Shown: positions 25,800 to 33,971 of the stretch, piece after piece
Layout: every line of letters starts with the position of its first letter
Position numbering within the stretch: position 1 is the first letter of the stretch
Source of the DNA: Actinophytocola sp050699915
Lineage (GTDB): Bacteria > Actinomycetota > Actinomycetes > Mycobacteriales > Pseudonocardiaceae
DNA length: 41,353 nucleotides
Assembly (NCBI RefSeq): GCF_050699915.1
Contig: NZ_JBOHGA010000033.1
Location: forward strand, 1-41,353
Direction: 5' to 3'
The notes under the pieces: generated by a model
What the model saw: only the letters and a program-made list of their open reading frames with translations
What the model was told of the DNA's origin: nothing
Database searches by the model: none
Position numbers and translations under genes: made by a program

Positions 25800-26498
25800 T
25801 CACAGTCCCCTGCCGGGGCCGGTGGCGCTCGGATCGTCGAGGCCGAGCAGGAACGGGTTCGACGCACGTTCCCGGCCGATCGTGGTGCTCGGCCCGTGCC
25901 CCGGGAGCACGACCGTCTCGTCGGGCAGCGGCAGGAGCTTGGTGCGCAGCGTGTTGGTCATGGTGCGCATGTCACCGCCGGGCAGGTCGGTGCGGCCGAT
26001 CGAGCCGGCGAAGAGGGTGTCGCCGGCGAACAGCACGCGACCGCCCTCGTCGAGCTCGCTGCCGAAGACGACGGAGCCGCGGGTGTGCCCGGGCGTGTGC
26101 TGGACGGTCAGCGTGAGGCCGGCGAGGTCGAGCGCCTCGCCGTCGACGAGTTCACGGACTTCCTTGGGCTCGCGCATCTCGAGCTTGCCGCCGAAGAACT
26201 CCGCGGAGCCGAGGGAGATGCCCTGCAGGGGGTCGGTGAGCATGCCGCGGTCGTCCGGGTGGATCCAGGCCGGGATGTCGTCACCGTCGCAGACCGGCGC
26301 GACGGAGAAGGCGTGGTCGAAATGGCCGTGGGTGAGCAGCGCGGCTACCGGAGAGAGCCGATGCTTGCGCATCGCCTCGGCGATCGGCTCGACGGCGTCC
26401 TGCCCGGGGTCGATGATCACGCACGCCTCGCCCTCCGCTGGCGCGACGAGGTAGCAGTTGGCCTGGAAGACACCGGTGGGGAAGCCGACAACGAGCAC
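25800..26498 (-). CDS. MBL-fold hydrolase, glyoxalase II-like (Rv2581c type)
   Basis: A 232-residue metallo-beta-lactamase-fold protein. Metal ligands are seen in LLTHGHFDHAFS (the HxHxDH motif), in VQHTPGHTRGSVVF, in FAGDTLFAGSIGR and in VLPGHGPST. The N-terminal GVFQANCYLV and C-terminal region match glyoxalase II-like hydrolases, which cleave thioesters such as S-lactoylglutathione or, in actinobacteria, probably another thiol conjugate. The GTG at 26498 starts the conserved sequence and has TAAGTT 7 nt upstream; the longer frame to 26543 is rejected. The homologue in M. tuberculosis is followed by hisS; here a membrane protein gene follows instead. Confidence 0.87.
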   Translation of the reverse strand: MLVVGFPTGVFQANCYLVAPAEGEACVIIDPGQDAVEPIAEAMRKHRLSPVAALLTHGHFDHAFSVAPVCDGDDIPAWIHPDDRGMLTDPLQGISLGSAEFFGGKLEMREPKEVRELVDGEALDLAGLTLTVQHTPGHTRGSVVFGSELDEGGRVLFAGDTLFAGSIGRTDLPGGDMRTMTNTLRTKLLPLPDETVVLPGHGPSTTIGRERASNPFLLGLDDPSATGPGRGL

Positions 26499-26505
26499 GA
26501 GCCGA

Positions 26506-26511
26506 AACTTA
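26506..26511 (-). promoter_or_regulatory. -10 hexamer TAAGTT of the MBL hydrolase gene
   Basis: TAAGTT ends 7 nt before the GTG at 26498, in a gap of about 209 bp below the GGDEF gene. No Shine-Dalgarno sequence precedes the GTG, so it may be leaderless. Confidence 0.5.
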
Positions 26512-26707
26512 CACGGCGCCGAGTTCCCGCTCGGCAGATCCACGAAGGTGATCCACGGCCGACGTCCGCGATGTCGCTACCTGGGGAAGATGGCGCCGTT
26601 CACCCACAACAGTGACGGCCTTGGCCTCCGGCCCCCCGAGATCCAGACTACCGGCGGCCACCGACGAAATCGGGCGTGCGCGGTGAGCGCTGTGGACAGG
26701 TCGTCTG

Positions 26708-27472
26708 TCAGACGGAACGGAGACGGCGGAAGCGAGACCACGAGGCGAGGCGGCGGTCCGCGCGCCCGGTGGTTGCCTGCTCGCCCGTGACGTCCACGTT
26801 GGCCACGCAGATGCGGTCTCGGCCGTGGCGCTTGGCGGCCCGCAGCGACACGTCGGCGTCGAGCATCAGGTCTTCCAGGTCCAGCTCGGCCAGGTCGCCC
26901 AGGCAGTAGGTGGCCACGCCGATCGACGCGGTCTGACCCTCGATGGTCGCCGACAGGTCGCGGGTGACCTTCGCGGTGACCGACATGTCGCTGATGCCCG
27001 CCCGGATGCGCTCGGCGACCGCCAGTGCCGCCGGCAGCTCGGCGTCCGGCAGCAGCACCATGAACTCGTCGCCCGCGGAGCCGCCGTAGCGACAGGCCAG
27101 GTCGACGGGCCGGGTGGTCTGGCGGATAACGTCGGCGACCCCGCGCAGGATCGCGTCGCCGGCCAGGTGGCCGTAGTTGTCGTTGACGTCCTTGAAGCGG
27201 TCCAGGTCGAGCATGATCAGCGCGATGGACAGGCCGTGGCCACGCGCCCGGGCGATCTCGTCGGCGGCGATCTCGTCCCAGTGCCAGCGCTCGATCAGCC
27301 CCGTCGGCCGGTCCTCCAGGACCTGGCCGCACGAGTCGCACCGACGATGGGTCGGCACGGACTGCAACGGACGTTCGCCGGACCTCGGCGCGACGATCTG
27401 TGGTCGCTCGGTCGCGGAATCGGCGACCCCAGACGCCGCTCCCCCACCGGAACCCGCTTTCGCGGTGCTCAT
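26708..27472 (-). CDS. GGDEF domain protein with an altered signature
   Basis: A 254-residue soluble protein. The first 40 residues are low complexity. CDSCGQVLEDRPTGLIERWHWDE follows, with a CxxC pair (Cys45, Cys48) that may bind metal, and then a GGDEF domain. LDLDRFKDVNDNYGH (about 88-102) is the Mg2+-binding first half. RPVD (121-124) matches the RxxD inhibitory c-di-GMP site, and the signature reads RYGGSAGDEF (128-137): GG and DEF are separated by Ser-Ala-Gly. Diguanylate cyclases make c-di-GMP from two GTP; whether this variant is active is open. No sensor or membrane domain is present. The ATG has GGGGAG 7 nt upstream. Confidence 0.88.
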   Translation of the reverse strand: MSTAKAGSGGGAASGVADSATERPQIVAPRSGERPLQSVPTHRRCDSCGQVLEDRPTGLIERWHWDEIAADEIARARGHGLSIALIMLDLDRFKDVNDNYGHLAGDAILRGVADVIRQTTRPVDLACRYGGSAGDEFMVLLPDAELPAALAVAERIRAGISDMSVTAKVTRDLSATIEGQTASIGVATYCLGDLAELDLEDLMLDADVSLRAAKRHGRDRICVANVDVTGEQATTGRADRRLASWSRFRRLRSV

Positions 27473-27630
27473 CGACTGTCTCCCCTGCCGTTCAACCTGT
27501 GGTCGACCGGTCCCCGTTCCTGATTGCCCTCACCGGCCGTATACAGGTAACTATCGGGAGTCACAGAACGGCTGAACAGTGTTGAGGTGTTGAGGGATTC
27601 AGGAAACACCGAATGGGGGAGTCGATCCGG

Positions 27631-28206
27631 TCACTCAGTGTGCTCTGACGACCACATTTCGCGGGAAATCTCGTGGTTGGCGTACCGATCGAGTACTCCG
27701 GCGACGTCCGTGTCGACGATGAGCATCTCCCGATACTCGGGCCGCAGGAAGCCCTCGGTGGCCATGTGGTCGAGGAACCGCAGCATCGGCTGGTAGTAAC
27801 CGTCCACATCGAGCAGCGCGATCGGCTTGCGGTGCAGACCCAGCTGCGCCCAGGTGAACACCTCGAACAGCTCCTCCAGCGTGCCCGCACCACCCGGCAG
27901 CACCAGGAACGCGTCCGCGAGCGAGGCCATCGTAGCCTTGCGTTCGTGCAGGTCAGCGACCACCCGCAGGTCGCTGAGCCCCGAGTGCGCGACCTCCCGG
28001 TCGACGAGAGCCCGCGGGATCACGCCGGTCACCCGGCCGCCGGCGGCGAGCGTCGCGTCCGCGAGAATGCCCATCGTGCCCGCGCTGGCCCCGCCGTAGA
28101 CCAGCCCGATCCCGCGCTCGGCGAACGTCTGGCCGACGTGCTCGGCGGCCGCTCGGTAGCCCGGCCGGGTGCCTGGCGATGATCCGCAGAAAACACATAC
28201 CCGCAT
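27631..28206 (-). CDS. LOG family protein, TIGR00730 (cytokinin riboside 5'-monophosphate phosphoribohydrolase-like)
   Basis: A 191-residue Rossmann-fold protein of the LOG family. Members hydrolyse the N-glycosidic bond of nucleoside 5'-monophosphates, releasing the base and ribose 5-phosphate; plant members activate cytokinins. The N-terminus MRVCVFCGSSPG, the GLVYGGASAGTMGILADA segment and the LVLPGGAGTLEELFEVFTWAQLG signature (PGGxGTxxE) are all intact. The ATG at 28206 opens the family sequence; the longer frame to 28746 lies in antisense DNA of the nucleoside hydrolase. No Shine-Dalgarno sequence is obvious. It is divergent from the nucleoside hydrolase gene, 67 bp away. Confidence 0.9.
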   Translation of the reverse strand: MRVCVFCGSSPGTRPGYRAAAEHVGQTFAERGIGLVYGGASAGTMGILADATLAAGGRVTGVIPRALVDREVAHSGLSDLRVVADLHERKATMASLADAFLVLPGGAGTLEELFEVFTWAQLGLHRKPIALLDVDGYYQPMLRFLDHMATEGFLRPEYREMLIVDTDVAGVLDRYANHEISREMWSSEHTE

Positions 28207-28210
28207 ACAA

Positions 28211-28218
28211 GTGATCAC
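28211..28218. promoter_or_regulatory. Short palindrome GTGATCAC between the LOG and nucleoside hydrolase genes
   Basis: GTGATCAC is a perfect 8-bp palindrome 4 bp from the LOG start; a further GTGAT half-site is adjacent on the minus strand. It is short, but it could be part of an operator shared by the two divergent genes. Confidence 0.3.
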
Positions 28219-28273
28219 ATCACAGCACCCCGGTCTTTCATCGTGGCCGGGTTGTCTGGTTGAGTGCCACAGC

Positions 28274-29227
28274 GTGCGACTCATTCTCGACACCGATCCG
28301 GGAGTAGACGACGCTCTCGCGATCATGTACTTGGCGGCCCAGGAGGACGCCGAGATCGTCGCCGTCGGGAGTGTGCACGGCAACGTGCCCGCTGCCGCCG
28401 GGGCGCTGAACGCGCTGCGGGTGCTCGAGCTGGTCGAGCTCGCCCCGCCGGTGACCGTCGGCGCGGCGCGGCCCCTGGCCCAGCCGCTGCAGACGGCGGA
28501 GTTCGTACACGGCGAGGACGGGCTGGGCGGCCACGCCGGCCCGCCGCCGAAGGGCACCGTCGCACCCGGTTCGGCCGCCGAGCAGATCGTGCGGCTGGCC
28601 CGCGCCAACCCCGGCGAGCTGACTCTCCTCGCGCTCGGGCCGCTGACGAACGTCGCACTCGCGGTGCTGCTCGAGCCCGACTTACCCAGCCTGCTCCGCT
28701 CTGTCGTCGTCATGGGCGGCGCGGTCACCGTGCCCGGAAACATCACCCCATACGCCGATGCGAACTTCTATCACGACCCGGAAGCGGCCGATCTGGTACT
28801 CGGAGCCGGTTTTCCGGAATTGATTCTCGTCGCCCTGGATGCCACCGAACAGGCCCGGGTCGGCACCGAATGGCTCGCCGCACTGGCCGAGGTCAAGAGC
28901 CCGCGAGCGGATTTCGCCAACAACCTGCTGGACCACTATGGACAGTTCTACTCGAACATGTTCGGCGAACATTCCTGCACGCTCCACGACCCGCTCGCGG
29001 CGGCCATCGCGCTGGACCCGAAGCTGGCCGGCTACCGGAAGATGCCGCTCGGCGTGGAGTTGACCGGCACCCACACGCGCGGCCAGGTCGTGTCGGACCT
29101 GCGGTCCATCTCCAGCGACGCGTACATCTCCACCAAAGCCGGCGCGGGACGTGCTCCGGTAAAAGTCGCGGAATCCGTCGACGTGCCGGCATTCCTGGAC
29201 TTGATGTTCGCCGCCCTTAAAGACTGA
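28274..29227 (+). CDS. Inosine-uridine preferring type nucleoside hydrolase
   Basis: A 317-residue enzyme that cuts ribonucleosides into base and ribose. The calcium-site signature ILDTDPGVDDALAI is at the very N-terminus, which supports the GTG at 28274 as start. LLALGPLTNVALAVLLEP, VVVMGGAVTVPGNITP and ADANFYHDPEAADLVLG are further conserved blocks with an active-site Asn, and HDPLAAAIAL near residue 240 carries the last metal Asp. Base preference cannot be told. It is divergent from the LOG gene, whose product also releases bases, and convergent with the STAND regulator with 5 bp between stops. Confidence 0.9.
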   Translation: MRLILDTDPGVDDALAIMYLAAQEDAEIVAVGSVHGNVPAAAGALNALRVLELVELAPPVTVGAARPLAQPLQTAEFVHGEDGLGGHAGPPPKGTVAPGSAAEQIVRLARANPGELTLLALGPLTNVALAVLLEPDLPSLLRSVVVMGGAVTVPGNITPYADANFYHDPEAADLVLGAGFPELILVALDATEQARVGTEWLAALAEVKSPRADFANNLLDHYGQFYSNMFGEHSCTLHDPLAAAIALDPKLAGYRKMPLGVELTGTHTRGQVVSDLRSISSDAYISTKAGAGRAPVKVAESVDVPAFLDLMFAALKD

Positions 29228-29232
29228 CGCGC

Positions 29233-31467
29233 TCAGCCGTTCTTGTTCAACAGCTCGCGCACATCCGCCGCCCGCGGGTCGCCGAGCTCGTCGAAAATCG
29301 AGAACGCCTCACGCAACGACTCGGTGGCCAGATCCGAATAGCCGCTCTCGACCAGCAACAGCCCCCGCTTGTGCAGGGTCTCCCCCACGCCCCACCGGTC
29401 GCCGAGCTCGCGCCGGGTCGACAGCGCCCGCTGGAAGCAGTCCAGCGCGTCGGCCTGCCGGGCGAGCTCGGAGTACGTCTCGCCGAGCTTGACCAAGGTG
29501 TAGCACTCGCCGTACCGGTCCGCGATGTCGCGGAACAGCGCCAGCGCCTGCTCGAGCGCGTCGACCGCCCGGTCGTAGTCGCTAAGACAGCGGTAGGCGT
29601 CACCGACATTGGCCAGCGCGATGCCCTCGCCGTGCCGATCCCCGACCTCGCGGAAGATGTCCAGCGCCTCGCCGAAGTGCAGCGCGGCCGTGTCGAAGCG
29701 GCTCTGGTCGAAGCCGACGAACCCGATGCCGGTGAGGCTCCACGCCTGCCCGACCCGGTCGCCCAGTTCGATCCGCAGCTCGCGGGCCTGCGTGAAGCAG
29801 TCCTTCGCCTCGTCGGTGCGACGCAGCTCGCGGTAGGCGACGGCGAGGTTGTTGAGCACCCACGCCTCGCCGTACCGGTCGCCCGCCCGGCGCGCGCTGA
29901 CGACACCGACCTCGTGCGAGGCCACCCAGGGCGTCCAGCGCTTGCGCAGGTGCAGGTAGTTGAACGAGCCCGCCGGCAGCTTCCACCCGGACACGTTCTC
30001 GCCGATCTCCACGGCCGTGCGGGTCGCCGACGCGATGTTGGACATCTCCAGCTCGCACCACTGCAGCGCGGACTCGTAGTCGAAGTCGGCGACGTCCACC
30101 TCGAAGTCGGGCTCTTCGAGCACCGGGTCGTGCCGCTGCGGGGCGAGCACGTGATTGGCCGCGTAGGTGTTGTGCAGAAACCAGTCGACCATCCGGCGCA
30201 GGGCCAGCCGCCGCTGGTCGTCGGGCTCCTCGGCGGCCGCCTGCTCGGCCGCGTACACCCGCAGCAGGTCGTGCATCCGGTACCGGTCGCTGCCCAGCCC
30301 CTCGATCAGGTGCACGCCGGTGAGCCGGTCGAGCAGCCGGCGCGCGCGCACCAGCGGCTGGCCGGCGAGCGCGGCGGCGGCTCCGGTGCGGATGTGCGAG
30401 CCGGCGTGCAGTCCGATCAGCCGGAACATCCGCGCCGCGTCGGCCGACAGGTCGCGGTAGGACCAGGAGAAGACCGTCTTGACGGCCACCGAGTCGTCGG
30501 TGGCGAGCGCCTCCAGGCGCAGCTCCTCGGTGGCGAGCTCCTCGACGAGCAGGCTCACCGAGTGGTGTGGGTGGGTGGCCACGCGCTCGGCGGCGATGCG
30601 CAGCGCCAGCGGCAGGTGACCGCAGCGGCTCGCGAGCGCGCGGATCGCGTCCGGCTCGGCGGCGGCCCGGTCCTTGCCGATGACCTTGCACAGCAGCATG
30701 GTCGACTCCGCCTCGGCCATCGGCCCGAGCGTGATTCGCCGGTCGCCGTGCACGGTGACCCCGCCGAGCCGCTTGCGGCTGGTGACCACGACGCCGCACC
30801 CGGACGACGCGGGCAGCAGCGGCTCCAGCTGCTGGGAGTCGGCCGCGTTGTCCAGCACGACGAGGACTCGCCGGTCGGCGAGCACCGAGCGGTAGAGCTT
30901 CGCGCGCGACTCGAGCCCGGCCGGGATGACGTCGATCTGCACGCCCAGGGCGGTGAGGAACTCCTCGAGCACCTCGTCGACGACGCGGGGCTGGCCCTCC
31001 GGCGAATAGCCGCGCAGGTCGACGTAGAGCTGGCCGTCGGAGTACTGGCCGGCCACGGAGTGCGCGACCCGCAGCGCGAGCGCGGTCTTGCCCGCGCCGG
31101 GCGGGCCGTCGATGGCGACCAGCTGCGGGGTGCCCGGCTCACCCTCGTAGGACAGGATCCCGGACAGCGCGTACAGCTCGGCCTCCCGGCCGACGAACGT
31201 CGCGGCGGCGGCCGGCAGCTGGGCCAGCCGTACCGGGCCGCCCGCGGCCGCGGCCAGGGCGATGAGCTGGCCGTCGGCCTCGAGGACCTGGTCGCACTTG
31301 CGAGCCAGCTCGGCGGACGGCGGCGCGCCGTGCTTGATCTTGGACAGCCAGCTCGGCGTGTATCCGATGAGGTCCGAGAGGCGACGCCAGGACAGGCCGC
31401 GCTTGCGCAGCAGCCGCTCCAGCTCGTCGGCGAACGGCGATGTCCCGTCGTCCCGCCTGTCTTGCAT
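29233..31467 (-). CDS. STAND-type regulator: XRE HTH, NB-ARC ATPase, TPR repeats
   Basis: A 744-residue cytoplasmic protein. Residues 10-70 are an XRE-like helix-turn-helix (LERLLRKRGLSWRRLSDLIGYTPSWLSKIKHG). Residues about 90-330 are an NB-ARC/AP-ATPase with a FVGRE hook, Walker A GPPGAGKTALAL, Walker B VLVVLDNAADS and GHLPLALRIAAERV. A winged-helix-like part (330-430) follows. From about 520 there are at least five TPR-like repeats, such as GEAWVLNNLAVAYRELRRTDEAKDCFTQA and YGECYTLVKLGETYSELARQADALDCFQRA. Such proteins switch with nucleotide state, regulating transcription or acting as sensors. There is no SARP domain. The ATG has AAGGTGG upstream. Possible targets are neighbours; none is shown. 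Confidence 0.85.
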   Translation of the reverse strand: MQDRRDDGTSPFADELERLLRKRGLSWRRLSDLIGYTPSWLSKIKHGAPPSAELARKCDQVLEADGQLIALAAAAGGPVRLAQLPAAAATFVGREAELYALSGILSYEGEPGTPQLVAIDGPPGAGKTALALRVAHSVAGQYSDGQLYVDLRGYSPEGQPRVVDEVLEEFLTALGVQIDVIPAGLESRAKLYRSVLADRRVLVVLDNAADSQQLEPLLPASSGCGVVVTSRKRLGGVTVHGDRRITLGPMAEAESTMLLCKVIGKDRAAAEPDAIRALASRCGHLPLALRIAAERVATHPHHSVSLLVEELATEELRLEALATDDSVAVKTVFSWSYRDLSADAARMFRLIGLHAGSHIRTGAAAALAGQPLVRARRLLDRLTGVHLIEGLGSDRYRMHDLLRVYAAEQAAAEEPDDQRRLALRRMVDWFLHNTYAANHVLAPQRHDPVLEEPDFEVDVADFDYESALQWCELEMSNIASATRTAVEIGENVSGWKLPAGSFNYLHLRKRWTPWVASHEVGVVSARRAGDRYGEAWVLNNLAVAYRELRRTDEAKDCFTQARELRIELGDRVGQAWSLTGIGFVGFDQSRFDTAALHFGEALDIFREVGDRHGEGIALANVGDAYRCLSDYDRAVDALEQALALFRDIADRYGECYTLVKLGETYSELARQADALDCFQRALSTRRELGDRWGVGETLHKRGLLLVESGYSDLATESLREAFSIFDELGDPRAADVRELLNKNG

Positions 31468-31682
31468 GGGTCCACCTTGTCACGTTCGAGCCGCGCGGTC
31501 ACCGGTCACCACACTGCCACGCCCTGTATGCATGTTCCCACTGCCGAGGCCCGCAGGTCACGCCGGCCGTGGATGGGAATCTGGCAATCGGTCGACGGTT
31601 TCGCGGACCTCCACACGGTTCTTACTAGGGGTACCCATAGACTGCCGCCCGGCAAGGATGTCGGAGGTCAGGAGGGCGCCCG

Positions 31683-32525
31683 GTGCCGAGCAACGAGCAG
31701 CGTCGGCAGGCAGCCAAGCGCAAGCTTGAACGCCAGCTCACCCGTCGGGCGGAGCGGGCCAAGAAGCGGCGCATCTGGGGCGTGGGCCTGACCGTGGCGG
31801 TGGTGGTCGCCGTGGTCGGCCTCGTGTTCTGGCTGACCAACCTGGGCCCCGACGACTCGTCCGCCGCCGCCAACCCGAGCGAGGACGAGGCGAAGCCCGA
31901 GACCACCGACGGGCCGTGCGCCTACCAGGGCAAGCCCGACGAGAAGCCGGAGAAGGACCCCGGGATGCCCGAGGACCCGGCCGAGACGCCCAAGACCGGC
32001 ACTGTGTCGCTCGACCTCGAGACCAGCCAGGGCGACATCGCGATGACCCTGGACCGGGCGAACGCGCCCTGCACCGTGCAGAGCATGGAGCACCTGGCCA
32101 AGGAGAAGTACTTCGACGGCACCAAGTGCCACCGGCTGACCGCGGCCCAGGGCCTCAAGGTGCTCCAGTGTGGTGACCCGAAGGGCGACGGCACGGGCGG
32201 CCCGGGCTACTCGGTCCCGGACGAGCTGCCGAAGGACCTCGCCGACGCGCCGGCCGGCCAGACCGGCGGCCAGCCGCTGAAGGTCTACAAGCGCGGGATG
32301 CTGGCGATGGCCAACGCCGGGCCCAACACCGGTGGCAGCCAGTTCTTCCTCGTCTACGCCGACTCCATGCTGCCACCGAGCTACACGGTGTTCGGTCAGG
32401 TGAGCGAGCCGGGCCTGGCGGTCATCGACAAGATCGCGAAGGGCGGCATCACGCCGGGCAACGGCCCGGACGACGGCACGCCCAAGCTGCCCGTCGACGT
32501 CGAGTCGGCCACCGTCAAGAGCTGA
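31683..32525 (+). CDS. Membrane-anchored cyclophilin-type peptidyl-prolyl isomerase
   Basis: A 280-residue protein. The basic N-terminus (RRQAAKRKLERQLTRRAERAKKRR) and one transmembrane helix (about 31-51) put the cyclophilin domain (about 105-275) outside the cytoplasm. The domain shows SLDLETSQGDIAMTLDRANAPCTVQSMEHLA, CHRLTAAQGLKVLQCGDPKGDGTGGPGY with the catalytic Arg, and MANAGPNTGGSQFFLVYAD. This matches Rv2582 (ppiB) of mycobacteria, located beside relA. GTG at 31683 has AGGAGGG 6 nt upstream; TAGACT at 31638-31643 is a likely -10. A decayed second copy follows in the same frame. Confidence 0.9.
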   Translation: MPSNEQRRQAAKRKLERQLTRRAERAKKRRIWGVGLTVAVVVAVVGLVFWLTNLGPDDSSAAANPSEDEAKPETTDGPCAYQGKPDEKPEKDPGMPEDPAETPKTGTVSLDLETSQGDIAMTLDRANAPCTVQSMEHLAKEKYFDGTKCHRLTAAQGLKVLQCGDPKGDGTGGPGYSVPDELPKDLADAPAGQTGGQPLKVYKRGMLAMANAGPNTGGSQFFLVYADSMLPPSYTVFGQVSEPGLAVIDKIAKGGITPGNGPDDGTPKLPVDVESATVKS

Positions 32526-32932
32526 GGCGCGGCGGCTCGCGGCGACGAGGACTCCGCGACGTGGGTGGTGTTCGCGACCAACAGCGGCGATCTGCCGATC
32601 ACGCTGAACTCCGACCAGGCGCCGTGCACGGTCCACGGCTTCACGCACCGGGTGGCTGAGCGGTTCTACCACGACACCACCTGCCACCGGCTCACGACGA
32701 CGGCCGGGCCGCGGATCCTCCAGTGCGGCGACCCGGACGGGAACGGCACCGGGGGCCCGGGCTACATGATCGCGGACGAGCTGCCGACCTCGCTGCCCTC
32801 GGCCCCGCCCGACTCGACCGGCCAGCCGCTCGTCACCTGCCCGCGCGGCACCGTGGCCATGGCCAACACAGCCCTCCGGCGGACGGACCGCCCGCACGGC
32901 CGGTCACGATCACCTCCACGACCACGCGCTGA
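32526..32932 (+). pseudogene. Truncated second cyclophilin copy
   Basis: Immediately after the TGA of the cyclophilin gene, and in the same frame, the sequence reads WVVFATNSGDLPITLN, CHRLTTTAGPRILQCGDPDGN and GTGGPGYMIADELPTSL, ending GTVAMANT. That is the first half of a second cyclophilin domain. The catalytic-core piece matching GSQFFLVYAD and beyond is absent, and the C-terminal end resumes in another frame as PPARPVTITSTTTR with a stop at 32930, matching the intact copy's PVDVESATVKS tail. The deletion removes about 45-50 residues. The copy also lacks its own start, basic tail and membrane helix, so it cannot be functional. Confidence 0.8.
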
Positions 32933-32951
32933 AACTGTCAGGGGTTCCTGC

Positions 32952-32957
32952 CAGACT
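32952..32957 (+). promoter_or_regulatory. -10 hexamer CAGACT of the AraC-type gene
   Basis: CAGACT ends 7 nt before the ATG at 32965; no Shine-Dalgarno sequence is present. It overlies the end of the decayed cyclophilin copy. Confidence 0.4.
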
Positions 32958-32964
32958 TGCTGAC

Positions 32965-33675
32965 ATGGATCGCTACGAGGAGCGCCCGGCCCCCGCGGCC
33001 ACGCGAGGGCTGCTCACGTGCGTCTGGTCGCGGCGGGTGACGGGCGATCTGACCGACGAGGCGCGGATCGTGCCGGACGCCTGTGTGGACGTCATCTGGC
33101 ACCGAGAGAGCGGCCGGCTGTTCGTGGCGGGCCCGGACACCCGGGCGCACCTGTCGAGCCTGGCGCCGGGTGAGCTCGTCGCCGCGCGCTTCCGCACCGG
33201 GCGCTCGACCGCGAGCCTCGGCGTGCCGGCGGACGCGCTGCGCGACTCGCGCGTCGACCTGGCCGAGTTGTGGCCCGACCGGGTCGACCGGCTCGCCGAC
33301 ACTCTGGCGGCCACCGACACGACGGCCGCCGCCCAAGGAGTACTCGGCTCGGCCGTGCTGGCCGCCGCGGCCGACCCGGACCCGGCCGTGCCGGCGCTGC
33401 TGACCCTGGCCGGCGGCGGGGCGCGGGTGGGCGACATGGCCGACGCGGTCGGGCTCACCGAACGGCAGCTGCACCGCCGGTGCCTGGCGGCCTTCGGGTA
33501 CGGCGCGAAGATGCTGCAGCGGGTGCTGCGCTTCGACCGGGCGATGCGGCTCGCTCGCGGTGGCACGGAGCTGGCCGACGTGGCCTACTGGGCCGGCTAC
33601 GCAGACCAGGCACACCTGTCGAGAGAGGTGCGCGCGCTCGCCGGGGTCAGTCCGACGAAGTTATTGAACACTTAG
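32965..33675 (+). CDS. AraC-type transcriptional regulator
   Basis: A 236-residue protein. The N-terminal half (LTCVWSRRVTGDLTDEARIVPDACVDVIWH and FVAGPDTRAHLSSLAPGELVAARF) matches the DUF6597-like sensing part. The C-terminal AraC DNA-binding domain contains two HTH segments: VGDMADAVGLTERQLHRRCLAAFGYGAKMLQRVLRF and ELADVAYWAGYADQAHLSREVRALAGVSPTKLL, the second being the AraC signature. Targets and ligand are unknown. It is downstream of the decayed cyclophilin and possibly transcribed from its own leaderless promoter. Confidence 0.88.
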   Translation: MDRYEERPAPAATRGLLTCVWSRRVTGDLTDEARIVPDACVDVIWHRESGRLFVAGPDTRAHLSSLAPGELVAARFRTGRSTASLGVPADALRDSRVDLAELWPDRVDRLADTLAATDTTAAAQGVLGSAVLAAAADPDPAVPALLTLAGGGARVGDMADAVGLTERQLHRRCLAAFGYGAKMLQRVLRFDRAMRLARGGTELADVAYWAGYADQAHLSREVRALAGVSPTKLLNT

Positions 33676-33733
33676 CACTGGACATACGGCGAATGACATG
33701 GCGCCGCCTGGTTGGCGCGGGCAAGATACTTCC

Positions 33734-33967
33734 ATGCATTCGGAGTTGCCCAGGGTGCGCCTCGAGTTGTGCCGCGCAGACGCGGTGGTGTTGTTCGACT
33801 GGTTGATGAGTACGGACCTGGACGCAGTGCCAATTGCGCATCCGGCGCAGAAACAGGCGTTCATCGACCTCGCCGACGAGCTGGAAAGCCAAACCGACGT
33901 CCTCGCCGCTACGATCGAGGAGGTCGCTCTGGCGCAGCAGGAGGTGGCGAAGAATATGGGCCGGTAG
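33734..33967 (+). CDS. Small conserved-looking hypothetical protein
   Basis: A 77-residue acidic protein I cannot assign. It reads VRLELCRADAVVLFDWLM, then AHPAQKQAFIDLADELESQTDVLAATIEEVALAQQEVAKNMG, which suggests two helices after a short strand. Codon usage is normal for the window. A GTG at 33755 with GGAG 8 nt upstream is an alternative start. A GATACT hexamer at 33725-33730 would put the transcription start near 33737, which favours that GTG. Its stop lies 4 bp from the convergent gene's stop. The DNA just before it (33661-33730) is comparatively AT-rich. Confidence 0.65.
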   Translation: MHSELPRVRLELCRADAVVLFDWLMSTDLDAVPIAHPAQKQAFIDLADELESQTDVLAATIEEVALAQQEVAKNMGR

Positions 33968-33971
33968 CGGC

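Noticed and set aside
31480..31500. Other GTTCGA or TTCGAC words (for example near 14222, 25857 and 31484) as LexA boxes
   Set aside because: Each is only a half-site; none has the paired TCGAAC at the right distance.
29371..31791. 806-codon plus-strand frame opposite the STAND regulator
   Set aside because: Shadow frame with biased composition; the minus strand carries all recognisable domains.
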